Source of the DNA: an uncultured Pelagibacteraceae bacterium
GTDB taxonomy: Bacteria; Pseudomonadota; Alphaproteobacteria; Pelagibacterales; Pelagibacteraceae
DNA length: 38,562 bases
NCBI GenBank assembly: GCA_902617645.1
Contig: CACMXM010000006.1
Span: 1 to 38,562, forward strand
Direction: 5' to 3'
Below the pieces are notes generated by a model, which saw nothing but the letters and a program-made list of their open reading frames with translations, did no database searches and was not told the DNA's origin. The first letter of the stretch is position 1. Every line of letters begins with the position of its first letter. Positions 24,382 to 32,718 of the stretch are shown piece by piece. The translations under genes and the position numbers were made by a program.

Positions 24382-25469
24382 TTTAAAAAAAAACTTTCTA
24401 TTTTTTTTAAATTAAATTTATGATGTATATTCACTTTTCCGACTTTTTTTATAAGAATTAAATTTATTTTTTCGTCTGAATTTTTTTTATCATTAGACAT
24501 AAATGAAGTTATTTTTTTTATATTACCATTTTTAAAAAAATTTTTGAGCTTAAGTTGACTATTTATTTTTTTAATATGATCTGAAATTAAATTGTAATCA
24601 TTTTTATTCAGCATTTTAATGTGCTGACTAAATTTAGCAGCACTAGATATTCCCAATATAACAGCTTCACCATGATTGAGTTTTGAAGAATATCCAAGAG
24701 CCGATTCATAAGCATGACCAAATGTATGCCCAAAATTTAAAATTTTTCTTAAATTTTTTTCTTTAAAATCTTTTTCAACTACATTTTTTTTTATTATACA
24801 ACTTTTGTAGATCGATTTTTCAATGAAGGGTGACTTCAAATGTAGAATTTTTTTAACGTTTTTATCTAAAAAATAAAAAAATAGTTTATCTGAAATTATT
24901 GAGTGCTTAAAAATTTCTGCATACCCACAAAGAATTTCTCTTCTTGGTAAAGATTTTAAAAATGATATATCCGAAACAACAAGTTTTGGTTGATAAAAAG
25001 ACCCAATTAAATTTTTTCCATATTTTGAATTGATGCCAGTTTTTCCACCTATTGAGGAATCTACTTGTGCAAGCAAAGTAGTTGGAACACTCACATAAAT
25101 AAGACCTCTTTTGAAGATGCTTGCCGCGTACGCAGACAAATCTCCAATAATTCCACCACCTATAGAAATTAAACAATCATTTCTATTAAATTTATTTTTT
25201 AATAAAATATTAATTATTTTATCTACATTCTTTTGAGACTTATTTCGTTCATTCGAGGTTAAATAAATTAAAAAAATTTTCTTTTTAAAAGACTTTTTAA
25301 TTTTTTTTATAATTGCACTTGGTACTTTATTATCTATGACTAATAAAATTTTCGTGGAAAATATATTATTTCTATCTAAAATATTTTTAAGTTTTGGGGT
25401 TATATTTTTTCCAATTAATATAGGATATTTTCCATCTAGAGTATTAACCAATATTTTTTTTATGTTCAT
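24363..25469 (-). CDS. aroB: 3-dehydroquinate synthase
   Basis: SIGGGIIGDLSAYAASIFKRGLIYVSVPTTLLAQVDSSIGGKTGIN, NFGHTFGHAYESALGYSSKLNHGEAV. Confidence 0.96.
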   Translation of the reverse strand: MNIKKILVNTLDGKYPILIGKNITPKLKNILDRNNIFSTKILLVIDNKVPSAIIKKIKKSFKKKIFLIYLTSNERNKSQKNVDKIINILLKNKFNRNDCLISIGGGIIGDLSAYAASIFKRGLIYVSVPTTLLAQVDSSIGGKTGINSKYGKNLIGSFYQPKLVVSDISFLKSLPRREILCGYAEIFKHSIISDKLFFYFLDKNVKKILHLKSPFIEKSIYKSCIIKKNVVEKDFKEKNLRKILNFGHTFGHAYESALGYSSKLNHGEAVILGISSAAKFSQHIKMLNKNDYNLISDHIKKINSQLKLKNFFKNGNIKKITSFMSNDKKNSDEKINLILIKKVGKVNIHHKFNLKKIESFFLNYFNVI

Positions 25470-25962
25470 AAATTTTTAGTATTTTGTCGGCAATTTGAGA
25501 TTTGTTTAATTTATTACAATTTACTTTGCAATCTGCTTTAAGATATATTTTTGATCTAGTATTAATTAATTTTACTATATCCTTTTCGTTTAAAAAGTCT
25601 AATTTTGGTCTTTTTTTACTGTTTAGTATTCTTTTAAGAATCTCACTATTTTTCCAAAACAGCCAAAATGAAAAGCTATTTTTCAAAATTTCAGATCGTA
25701 TTTTATTGTTTAGGAATGATCCTCCCCCCAGTGCAATTACTTGCCCAGACAATTTTAATGTTTTAAAAATTATTTTTTCTTCTACAATTCTGAAAAATTT
25801 TTCACCTTTTTTTTCAAAAATATCTCTTATTTTCATATTCTCATATATTTCAATTAATTGGTCAGTGTCTACGAATTTAAGGTCAGTTTTTTTGGAAATT
25901 TCTTTTCCAATGGTTGTTTTTCCTGAACCCATCATTCCTATTAATACTAGGTTTTTTTTCAT
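25444..25962 (-). CDS. aroK: Shikimate kinase
   Basis: LVLIGMMGSGKTTIGKEISKKTDLKFVDTDQLIE, VIALGGGSFLNN, overlaps aroB. Confidence 0.95.
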   Translation of the reverse strand: MKKNLVLIGMMGSGKTTIGKEISKKTDLKFVDTDQLIEIYENMKIRDIFEKKGEKFFRIVEEKIIFKTLKLSGQVIALGGGSFLNNKIRSEILKNSFSFWLFWKNSEILKRILNSKKRPKLDFLNEKDIVKLINTRSKIYLKADCKVNCNKLNKSQIADKILKIYEHKKNIG

Positions 25963-26023
25963 ATTATAATTTCAGTGTTGAAAAAACACAAATTTGTCTT
26001 AATTTGAAATTAATAAACGTTAT

Positions 26024-26209
26024 ATGCATTTTTATAAAAAAACAAGTATAGGCAAGTCAAATAACTATATAAAATTAGTAATAAAAATTTTTTTAGTTTT
26101 TTTACTTTTTTTTGCTTTGTTAATAATGTTAGACCAAATTAATTTCCCTGCACCAAATAAAAATATTGAAAAAATATTGCCTAATGAAACTTTTAAAGTT
26201 ATCAAATAA
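26024..26209 (+). CDS. Small predicted single-pass membrane protein (61 aa)
   Basis: Hydrophobic segment LVIKIFLVFLLFFALLIML between basic N-terminus and soluble tail; overlaps next ORF. Confidence 0.5.
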   Translation: MHFYKKTSIGKSNNYIKLVIKIFLVFLLFFALLIMLDQINFPAPNKNIEKILPNETFKVIK

Positions 26210-27935
26210 AAAATTTTTCCATTTTTTTGTATTTGTAATTTTTTTTTCAACACACGTACACTCAAACGAACCAATAGATATATGGAATTTAGAAAATGGA
26301 AAAAAAGTAAATGTTAAAGCTGAAAACGAATCAGATAAGATAAATAATAATATTTTAATTGATGCTAATTACAGCAATACGAATTTGATTAATATAGAAC
26401 AGGAAGAAAAAATAGATTCAAATCAATTAAAATTAGTTGGCCTATATGACCCGGCTGAAAATGATTTAAACTTAAATATGTGGGAACTTTCTGATGGTGA
26501 AAAAATAATTAAGATTGTCAAAAAGATTGAAAAAATGAAGTTATCAAATGATGCAAAAAATATTTATAAAAAACTCATTCTAACAAACGCATTTCCTCCA
26601 GAAAATAATATTGACCTAGATCAATTTGTTGAACTTAAAATAAATTGGTTGATTAAAAATAATGACTTAGACCTAATTAAAGAATTTATACTTAAAAATG
26701 ATCAAGGTGAATTTAATAGTAATCTTTTAAAACACTATTTAGACAAAAATTTATCTCTTGGAAAAGTAGATAAATCTTGCGATATATTTTCAAAAATAAA
26801 AATTGTTCCAGACGATAATTATATTTTAAAGTATAAAATTTATTGTTTATTATATCAGGGTCAAAAAGAAGTCGCTCAACTTCATTACGATTTACTCAAA
26901 GAAACTGGATTTAAAGATGATTTTTTTAATAAAAGTTTTAATTTTTTGGCAGGATATACAAGTAATACAGTGGCTGAAATATCAGAAGATAGTTTATTAA
27001 ATTTTCATCTATCTTATTTGTCTATAAAAAATTTTTCTTACGAACCTAAACAGAGTACTAATAAAAATATATGGCAGTATTTGTCCTCTAACAATCTTTT
27101 AACACAGGCTAATGATATTGATTTAGAAGATAGAGAAAAAATAAAATCTTTTGAAAAGGCAACTAGTGAAGGAAACTATAAAGAGACGGACTTACTGGAT
27201 TTGTATACAAGATTTCAATTTAATATTTATCAAATTATCTCTGTTTTTGATGCTTATAAACTTCTACCAAATTTTGAGGCTAGAGCACTTCTTTACCAAG
27301 CCTTTTTAGTCACAAAAGAAGCAGATACTCAAATTAGATTATTAGAGTTATTAAAAAAAGAGTTTGAGAGTGATAACTTAGGTAACGCTTTTGATAAAGA
27401 GCTCATAAGACTCATAAAAAGTATTGATGGTGAAAAAATATCCTCAGAGTACACCGATTTTTATGAAACACAATTAGCTCAAATTAAAAATCAAAATTTA
27501 AATATAAAGTTTAATAATAAAATTTTACATCAATCTAAACTAATTAATTATTTTAATGGAGAATCGTCTAAAGAAAAAATTGAGAAAGATTTAGAAAAAA
27601 TGTTAAAAAAAATCAAAAAAAATAAAAAATATTATTTTTCAACCAAAGATAATATCTTAATAGAGTCATTTATTTCTGATGGAATCGATATATCTGAAAA
27701 ATATGAGAGTTTACTTGAACTTAATAAATCAAACATTCCTACAGATATTGAGGTTATGATAAATGACGGCGAAATAGCTATGATCCTACTTAGATTAGTT
27801 GAGATTATTGGTGAGGATGATCTAAAAGATCTTGGAACAGAAACATTATATTTCATAATAGCTACTTTAAACAAGCTCAATATTGATAAGATAAGAAATG
27901 ATATAATTCTTCAAGTAATTCCTGTAAAAGTATAA
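26184..27935 (+). CDS. Predicted exported protein of unknown function (start set to internal ATG; ORF track opens at 26166)
   Basis: Signal-peptide-like MKLLKLSNKKFFHFFVFVIFFSTHVHSNEPID, long helical soluble region. Confidence 0.7.
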   Translation: MKLLKLSNKKFFHFFVFVIFFSTHVHSNEPIDIWNLENGKKVNVKAENESDKINNNILIDANYSNTNLINIEQEEKIDSNQLKLVGLYDPAENDLNLNMWELSDGEKIIKIVKKIEKMKLSNDAKNIYKKLILTNAFPPENNIDLDQFVELKINWLIKNNDLDLIKEFILKNDQGEFNSNLLKHYLDKNLSLGKVDKSCDIFSKIKIVPDDNYILKYKIYCLLYQGQKEVAQLHYDLLKETGFKDDFFNKSFNFLAGYTSNTVAEISEDSLLNFHLSYLSIKNFSYEPKQSTNKNIWQYLSSNNLLTQANDIDLEDREKIKSFEKATSEGNYKETDLLDLYTRFQFNIYQIISVFDAYKLLPNFEARALLYQAFLVTKEADTQIRLLELLKKEFESDNLGNAFDKELIRLIKSIDGEKISSEYTDFYETQLAQIKNQNLNIKFNNKILHQSKLINYFNGESSKEKIEKDLEKMLKKIKKNKKYYFSTKDNILIESFISDGIDISEKYESLLELNKSNIPTDIEVMINDGEIAMILLRLVEIIGEDDLKDLGTETLYFIIATLNKLNIDKIRNDIILQVIPVKV

Positions 27936-27947
27936 AAAATAATACAC

Positions 27948-28472
27948 ATGACAGTTAAAAAATTAATCACTGTTCCCGACGAGATATTGAGAAAAAGTTC
28001 TCAGCCCATTGAGAAAGTAAGTGATAACGAAAAAAAATTAATTAATGATTTATTCGAAACCATGTATCATCATAAAGGAATAGGATTGGCATCAATCCAA
28101 ATAGGTATACCAAAAAGAATAATTGTCTTAGATGTAAGTCAGAAAGATGAGATTAAAAAGCCATTATGTTTCATAAATCCTGCAATTAAAAATATTAGTA
28201 AAGAAAAATCTAAATACGAAGAAGGATGCTTGTCAATTCCAAACACATTTATTGAGATAGAGCGGCCAAAAACCTGTATAGTTGAATATATAGACATTGA
28301 TGGAAAAAAAAAACAGATAGAATGTGAAGGTCTTTTGTCAACATGTATTCAGCATGAAATAAATCATTTAGATGGTAAACTAATAATTGATTTTTTGTCA
28401 AAATTAAAAAAAGATTTAATAATAAAAAAACTTTCAAAGACTAAACAAAACCCTGATAGGATTGTTGTTTAA
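27948..28472 (+). CDS. def: Peptide deformylase
   Basis: GIGLASIQIGIPKRIIV, EEGCLSIP, CIQHEINHLDGKLIID. Confidence 0.95.
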   Translation: MTVKKLITVPDEILRKSSQPIEKVSDNEKKLINDLFETMYHHKGIGLASIQIGIPKRIIVLDVSQKDEIKKPLCFINPAIKNISKEKSKYEEGCLSIPNTFIEIERPKTCIVEYIDIDGKKKQIECEGLLSTCIQHEINHLDGKLIIDFLSKLKKDLIIKKLSKTKQNPDRIVV

Positions 28473-29402
28473 ATGCTCAAGAAAATTATCTTTATGGGAA
28501 CACCAATTTTTGCTGTTCCCATATTAAAGTCTTTATATCAAAATGGTTACCCCTTATCTGTGGTTTTTACACAATCTCCAAAGAAATCCAGTAGAGGAAT
28601 GAAGACTCGAAAGTCGCCTGTGCATTTGATGGCCGAGACTTTAAACCTAGATGTTAGAACCCCAGATACTCTAAAAGATAATACTGTTGAATATAATTTT
28701 CTAAAAAATCTTGATGCAGATTTAGCTATCGTAGTTGCATATGGCCAAATTCTACCTGAAAAATTTTTAAGTTTGACTAAAAAAGGTTTTATAAATATTC
28801 ATGCATCAATTTTGCCACACTGGAGAGGAGCAGCGCCAATTCAAAGGTCCATAATAAATTTAGATAAAAAAACAGGACTAAGCATTATGAAAATTAATAA
28901 TAAGTTAGATTCTGGTCCAGTATGTAAAAAGTATGAAATCGAAATTAAAAGACAAGATAATGCCGAAACAATATCTGAAAAGCTCTCACTACTAGCATCA
29001 GAAAAAATACTTGATGATATAGATGACATAATGGCTGAGAAAGCAAATTTTATAGATCAAGATCACGATAAAGCAACTTACGCAAAAAAGATTGAAAAAG
29101 TAGAGGGTAAGATAAATTGGAATCTCGGTGCTGATGAAATATTAGGACTGATAAATGGTCTATGTCCAAGTCCGGGTGCATGGTTTACATACAAAAGTGA
29201 AAGATACAAAATTCTTAGAGCAGAAGTAGGAAATTCAAATGGTCAACCAGGAATTGTTATTAGCGAAAATCTAGAGGTAGCCTGTAAAGAAAAATCATTA
29301 AAAATAATAGAAATTCAGAGAGAGGGAAAAAAAGTCCAAAAAACAGGAGAATTTTTACTTGGATCCAAAATTATAAAAGGTTCAAACCTAAATAATGTTT
29401 AG
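28473..29402 (+). CDS. fmt: Methionyl-tRNA formyltransferase
   Basis: IIFMGTPIFAVPILKSL, NIHASILPHWRGAAPIQRSI, NGLCPSPGAWFTY. Confidence 0.97.
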   Translation: MLKKIIFMGTPIFAVPILKSLYQNGYPLSVVFTQSPKKSSRGMKTRKSPVHLMAETLNLDVRTPDTLKDNTVEYNFLKNLDADLAIVVAYGQILPEKFLSLTKKGFINIHASILPHWRGAAPIQRSIINLDKKTGLSIMKINNKLDSGPVCKKYEIEIKRQDNAETISEKLSLLASEKILDDIDDIMAEKANFIDQDHDKATYAKKIEKVEGKINWNLGADEILGLINGLCPSPGAWFTYKSERYKILRAEVGNSNGQPGIVISENLEVACKEKSLKIIEIQREGKKVQKTGEFLLGSKIIKGSNLNNV

Positions 29403-30135
29403 ATATCAGATCTTAATAGAATATGTTGGAACAGGTTTTATTGGATGGCAAAGCCAAGCAAAGGGTAAATCAGTTCAAAAAACTATAGAAATTTGCTTAA
29501 AAAAAATTTTAAGAGAAAAAATATTATTAGTAGGTCAAGGAAGGCTAGATGCTGGTGTACATGCAATTTCGCAATCTGCACACTTTGATACAAAAAATAA
29601 AATTTTAGATTTTAATAGATTTATGAACCAATTAAATTTTTTATTAAATAAAAATTTAATTTCTGTATTAAGTATAAAAAAAAGAAGTAAAAATTTTCAT
29701 TCAAGGTATTCTGCAAAGGCAAGAATTTATCAGTATATGATTTTGAATAGAGAAAGTTCTCCAACTATTAATAAAAATAGAGTTTGGCATATAAAAAAAA
29801 AAATTAATTTAAAAAATATTAAAAAGGGTGCAAAATTTTTAATTGGAAAAAGAGATTTTTCGACTTTTAGGGCCTCAACATGCTCAGCAAAAAGTCCAAT
29901 AAGGACTTTAGAAAAAGTGAATATATTAAAAACAAGAAATCAAATATCTATTGAATTTAGATCGAGATCATTTCTTCAAACTCAGGTTAGATCAATGGTT
30001 GGTTGTTTAAAGTATTTGGGTGAAGGAAAATGGAATTTTAACAAATTCAAAGATGTAACTTTATCAAAAAAAAGAATATTATGTGCACCCCCGGCACCAC
30101 CTTATGGCTTATTTCTTAAGAAAGTTATTTATTAA
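29395..30135 (+). CDS. truA: tRNA pseudouridine synthase A
   Basis: QGRLDAGVHAISQSAHFDT, FHSRYSAKARIYQYMI, FLQTQVRSMVGCL. Confidence 0.96.
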   Translation: MFRYQILIEYVGTGFIGWQSQAKGKSVQKTIEICLKKILREKILLVGQGRLDAGVHAISQSAHFDTKNKILDFNRFMNQLNFLLNKNLISVLSIKKRSKNFHSRYSAKARIYQYMILNRESSPTINKNRVWHIKKKINLKNIKKGAKFLIGKRDFSTFRASTCSAKSPIRTLEKVNILKTRNQISIEFRSRSFLQTQVRSMVGCLKYLGEGKWNFNKFKDVTLSKKRILCAPPAPPYGLFLKKVIY

Positions 30136-30595
30136 TTCTGGGAGTTTTTCTAAATTTTTTATTAATCCTCCACCGACTTTCTGATCGAACTATATAACCA
30201 CAACAATTTCTTGCACGGCATCTACATGGGAACTGTTTATAGTCTTCATCAAATGAAAACCCGTAATCATATGTAAGTTCTTCATTTTTTTTAATGTTTT
30301 TTATTGCAGTTATGTAAATTTTGTATCCTGTGCCATCAACTTCACAGTTTGGATCACAACTATGATTTATATTTTTTGCCACATTCCACGAAAAATCACC
30401 GTCTAATGAATATCTTTTATTAATATCAAATAAGTATATATCCTTATCATTATCATATTTAGGGTTTCGCTCAACTTCACTATTAGTAATAATTTTTCCT
30501 TTATATTGAATTATTCTAGTACCAACTTTAATATCTTTTGTAGCGTAAAGACCTTTTTTATCGATATTTGATTTTTTAATTTTATATAACTTCAT
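30125..30595 (-). CDS. SET-domain protein with post-SET-like Cys motif
   Basis: KGLYATKDIKVGTRIIQYKG, NINHSCDPNCEV, EELTYDYGFSFDEDYKQFPCRCRARNCCGYI. Confidence 0.9.
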   Translation of the reverse strand: MKLYKIKKSNIDKKGLYATKDIKVGTRIIQYKGKIITNSEVERNPKYDNDKDIYLFDINKRYSLDGDFSWNVAKNINHSCDPNCEVDGTGYKIYITAIKNIKKNEELTYDYGFSFDEDYKQFPCRCRARNCCGYIVRSESRWRINKKFRKTPRINK

Positions 30596-31155
30596 TTTTT
30601 ATTTTCAGTTAAAGCGTTTACATGATTAAAGGCACTTTCCGCAAGAGCATTAAGGTCATATCCACCTTCCAGTACGGATATAACTTTACCTTTTGTAAAC
30701 TCATTAGTTGCTTTGAGAGTTCTTTTTGTTATTTCGTAAAAATCCTTAGACTGCAGCTCAAACTGCGCAAGTGGATCTGCTATATTTGCATCAAAACCCA
30801 TACTAAAGATTAAAAATTCTGGCTTAAATTCAATTAATTTATCTAAAACTTTATCTAATGCATTCATGTATTTTTCAGTATTTGTTCCTGCTGGCAGTGG
30901 TACATTAAAAATATTATTATGATTTCCCTTTTCCTTATCACTTCCAGTCCCAGGATAAAATGGATACTGATGGGTTGATAGGTATAAAACATTTTCATTA
31001 TCATAAAAAATATCTTGCGTACCGTTGCCGTGATGTACATCTGGATCAAATATAGCTACCCTTTTATAATTATATTTTTCAATGAGATAATGAGCTGCAA
31101 CTGCACAATTATTATAAATACAAAAACCCATCGCTTTATCCTTTTCTGCATGATG
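30592..31155 (-). CDS. Histone-deacetylase/acetylpolyamine-amidohydrolase family protein, C-terminal part; in-frame HHAEKDKA lies upstream of the ATG at 31131
   Basis: HHAEKDKAMGFCIYNNCAVAAHYL, DPDVHHGNGTQDIFY, YLSTHQYPFYPGTG, FSMGFDANIADPLAQ, LEGGYDL; frame is offset from the N-terminal part. Confidence 0.9.
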   Translation of the reverse strand, partial: HHAEKDKAMGFCIYNNCAVAAHYLIEKYNYKRVAIFDPDVHHGNGTQDIFYDNENVLYLSTHQYPFYPGTGSDKEKGNHNNIFNVPLPAGTNTEKYMNALDKVLDKLIEFKPEFLIFSMGFDANIADPLAQFELQSKDFYEITKRTLKATNEFTKGKVISVLEGGYDLNALAESAFNHVNALTENKK

Positions 31156-31199
31156 TCCAAATATTGACTAGCGCCTCCCTTAGAAGGAAGGCGCTAGTC
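31156..31199 (-). other. 44-nt palindromic insert between catalytic-motif codons of the HDAC gene; candidate translational bypass element
   Basis: mRNA sense: CCU GGG [GACUAGCGCCUUCC-UUCUAA-GGGAGGCGCUAGUC-AAUAUUU-GGA] CAU CAU; 14-bp stem (one G.U), optional extra U-A pair leaving loop UCUA; removal restores RPPGHHAEKD. Confidence 0.75.
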
Positions 31200-31562
31200 C
31201 CCAGGCGGTCTAACCGCACAAAATGCATTTTTAAATTTTTTACTTTCAACCCCGTCAATAGCTTTTATCACAGAACCAACAGCATCTATTGTTGCATCCT
31301 TGCTTCCTGGCGAAATAATTGTATCCCCATCTAAAAATTTTATTCCTTCATTTGGAAAACTTTTTTGAACCATGTTTATATAATTTTCATCATGAGCTTT
31401 TTTTAAAATTTTATGATCAAAAGTGCTTGGCTTATCCCAAATTAAATTTTTTTGTTTTTTAAGTTTTTCAGTAATAGCTACAACTCTTTTTGGCTGTTCT
31501 GGATGACCATCACCTGTTAAATGATTTATTGATGTATCTGATGAAATTATTGCGGTCTTCAC
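31194..31562 (-). CDS. Same HDAC-family protein, N-terminal part (GTG start, ends RPPGD-stop)
   Basis: GDGHPEQPKRVVAITEKL, KAHDENYINMV, FLDGDTIISPGSKDATIDAVG, NAFCAVRPPG then GAC TAG; GTGA overlap with dapE. Confidence 0.9.
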   Translation of the reverse strand: MKTAIISSDTSINHLTGDGHPEQPKRVVAITEKLKKQKNLIWDKPSTFDHKILKKAHDENYINMVQKSFPNEGIKFLDGDTIISPGSKDATIDAVGSVIKAIDGVESKKFKNAFCAVRPPGD

Positions 31563-32716
31563 GAAAAATAATTATCTAAGATTAAAGAATAAATTTTTGT
31601 TAATTTTTTTAAATCACTTAAAGATACTGCTTCATCAACTTTGTGCATAGTTTTACCAACTAATCCAAACTCTAAACATGGAGATATATTCTTTATAAAC
31701 CTAGCATCTGAAGTTCCACCAGTTGTAGAAAGCTTTGGTTTTATTTTTGTTATTTTTTTTACGATATTTTGAATCATAAATGTCGTTGCATTTGGTTTTG
31801 TTAAAAAAGCTTCACCAGATACTCTATATTCTATTTTAAACTTAGATTTGCTTTTTTTGCTCATTTTACTAAATATTTTGTTAAGTTTTTTTTTCAAAGA
31901 ATCTGATGAATGTTTATCGTTATATCTAATATTAAAGGTTGCCTCAGCAGATTTTGGAATAACATTATCAGAATTATTATCTACATTTATTTTTGTAACT
32001 TCTAGGTTTGATGGTTGAAAAGTTTTTGTCCCTTTGTCAAATTTGATATTTTTTAATTCATCTAAAATTTTAATTAATGTTGTAGAAGGATTGTTAGCTC
32101 TTTGTGGATAGGCAACATGTCCTTGAACACCAAGAATTGTCAGCTTTCCAGTTAAACTACCTCTTCGGCCAATTTTAATCATTTCGCCTAGTTTATTTGG
32201 ATTAGTGGGCTCACCAACAAGGCAAAAATTAATTCTCTCTTTTCTTTTTTTTAAATATTCTACAACTTTTTTTGTGCCATTCACTGCATCACCTTCTTCA
32301 TCACCTGTAATTAATAAGCTAATTGATCCATTAAATTTTTTATTTTTTGATAAAAAAGTGCTTACAGCAGTAACAAAAGCTGCAATAGAACTTTTCATAT
32401 CATTTGCACCCCTCCCAATTAGGTGACCATTTTTAATAGATGGTTTAAATGGATTTACAGTCCAGTCTTTTATATTTCCTGGAGGAACAATATCAACATG
32501 TCCGGCAAACATGAAATTGGGCGTTTTAGAACCAAATCTGGCATATAAGTTTTTTACAGGTTTAAATCCTTTTTCTTTAAATTCTAATATTTTTGTTTTG
32601 AAACCTAGTTTTTTCAATTTTTTTTCTAAAAATTTCATTATCCCAGCGTCAACTGGTGTTATTGATGGAAATCTGATCAGCTCTTTAGCTAATTTTAATT
32701 CACTTATTCTTGGCAT
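31559..32716 (-). CDS. dapE: Succinyl-diaminopimelate desuccinylase
   Basis: FMFAGHVDIVPPG, GRGANDMKSSIAAFVTA, TGDEEGDAVNGT, TTGGTSDARFIK. Confidence 0.96.
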   Translation of the reverse strand: MPRISELKLAKELIRFPSITPVDAGIMKFLEKKLKKLGFKTKILEFKEKGFKPVKNLYARFGSKTPNFMFAGHVDIVPPGNIKDWTVNPFKPSIKNGHLIGRGANDMKSSIAAFVTAVSTFLSKNKKFNGSISLLITGDEEGDAVNGTKKVVEYLKKRKERINFCLVGEPTNPNKLGEMIKIGRRGSLTGKLTILGVQGHVAYPQRANNPSTTLIKILDELKNIKFDKGTKTFQPSNLEVTKINVDNNSDNVIPKSAEATFNIRYNDKHSSDSLKKKLNKIFSKMSKKSKSKFKIEYRVSGEAFLTKPNATTFMIQNIVKKITKIKPKLSTTGGTSDARFIKNISPCLEFGLVGKTMHKVDEAVSLSDLKKLTKIYSLILDNYFS

Positions 32717-32718
32717 TA

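Noticed and set aside
25502-25969. 155-aa plus-strand ORF opposite aroK
   Set aside because: Antisense of shikimate kinase; no family resemblance.
30622-31049. Alternative-frame ORFs within the HDAC C-terminal region
   Set aside because: Overlap the frame with clear HDAC motifs; compositionally shadow ORFs.
31156-31199. Rickettsia-type palindromic element (RPE) inserted in frame
   Set aside because: The insert is only 44 nt, contains in-frame stops and shifts frame, unlike the longer in-frame RPEs.
31165-31202. Hairpin in the HDAC gene as an ordinary intrinsic terminator
   Set aside because: The stem is strong, but the sense downstream is AAUAUUUGGA rather than a U tract, it lies inside a coding region, and the open frame with conserved residues resumes right after. 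Kept only as a minor alternative.
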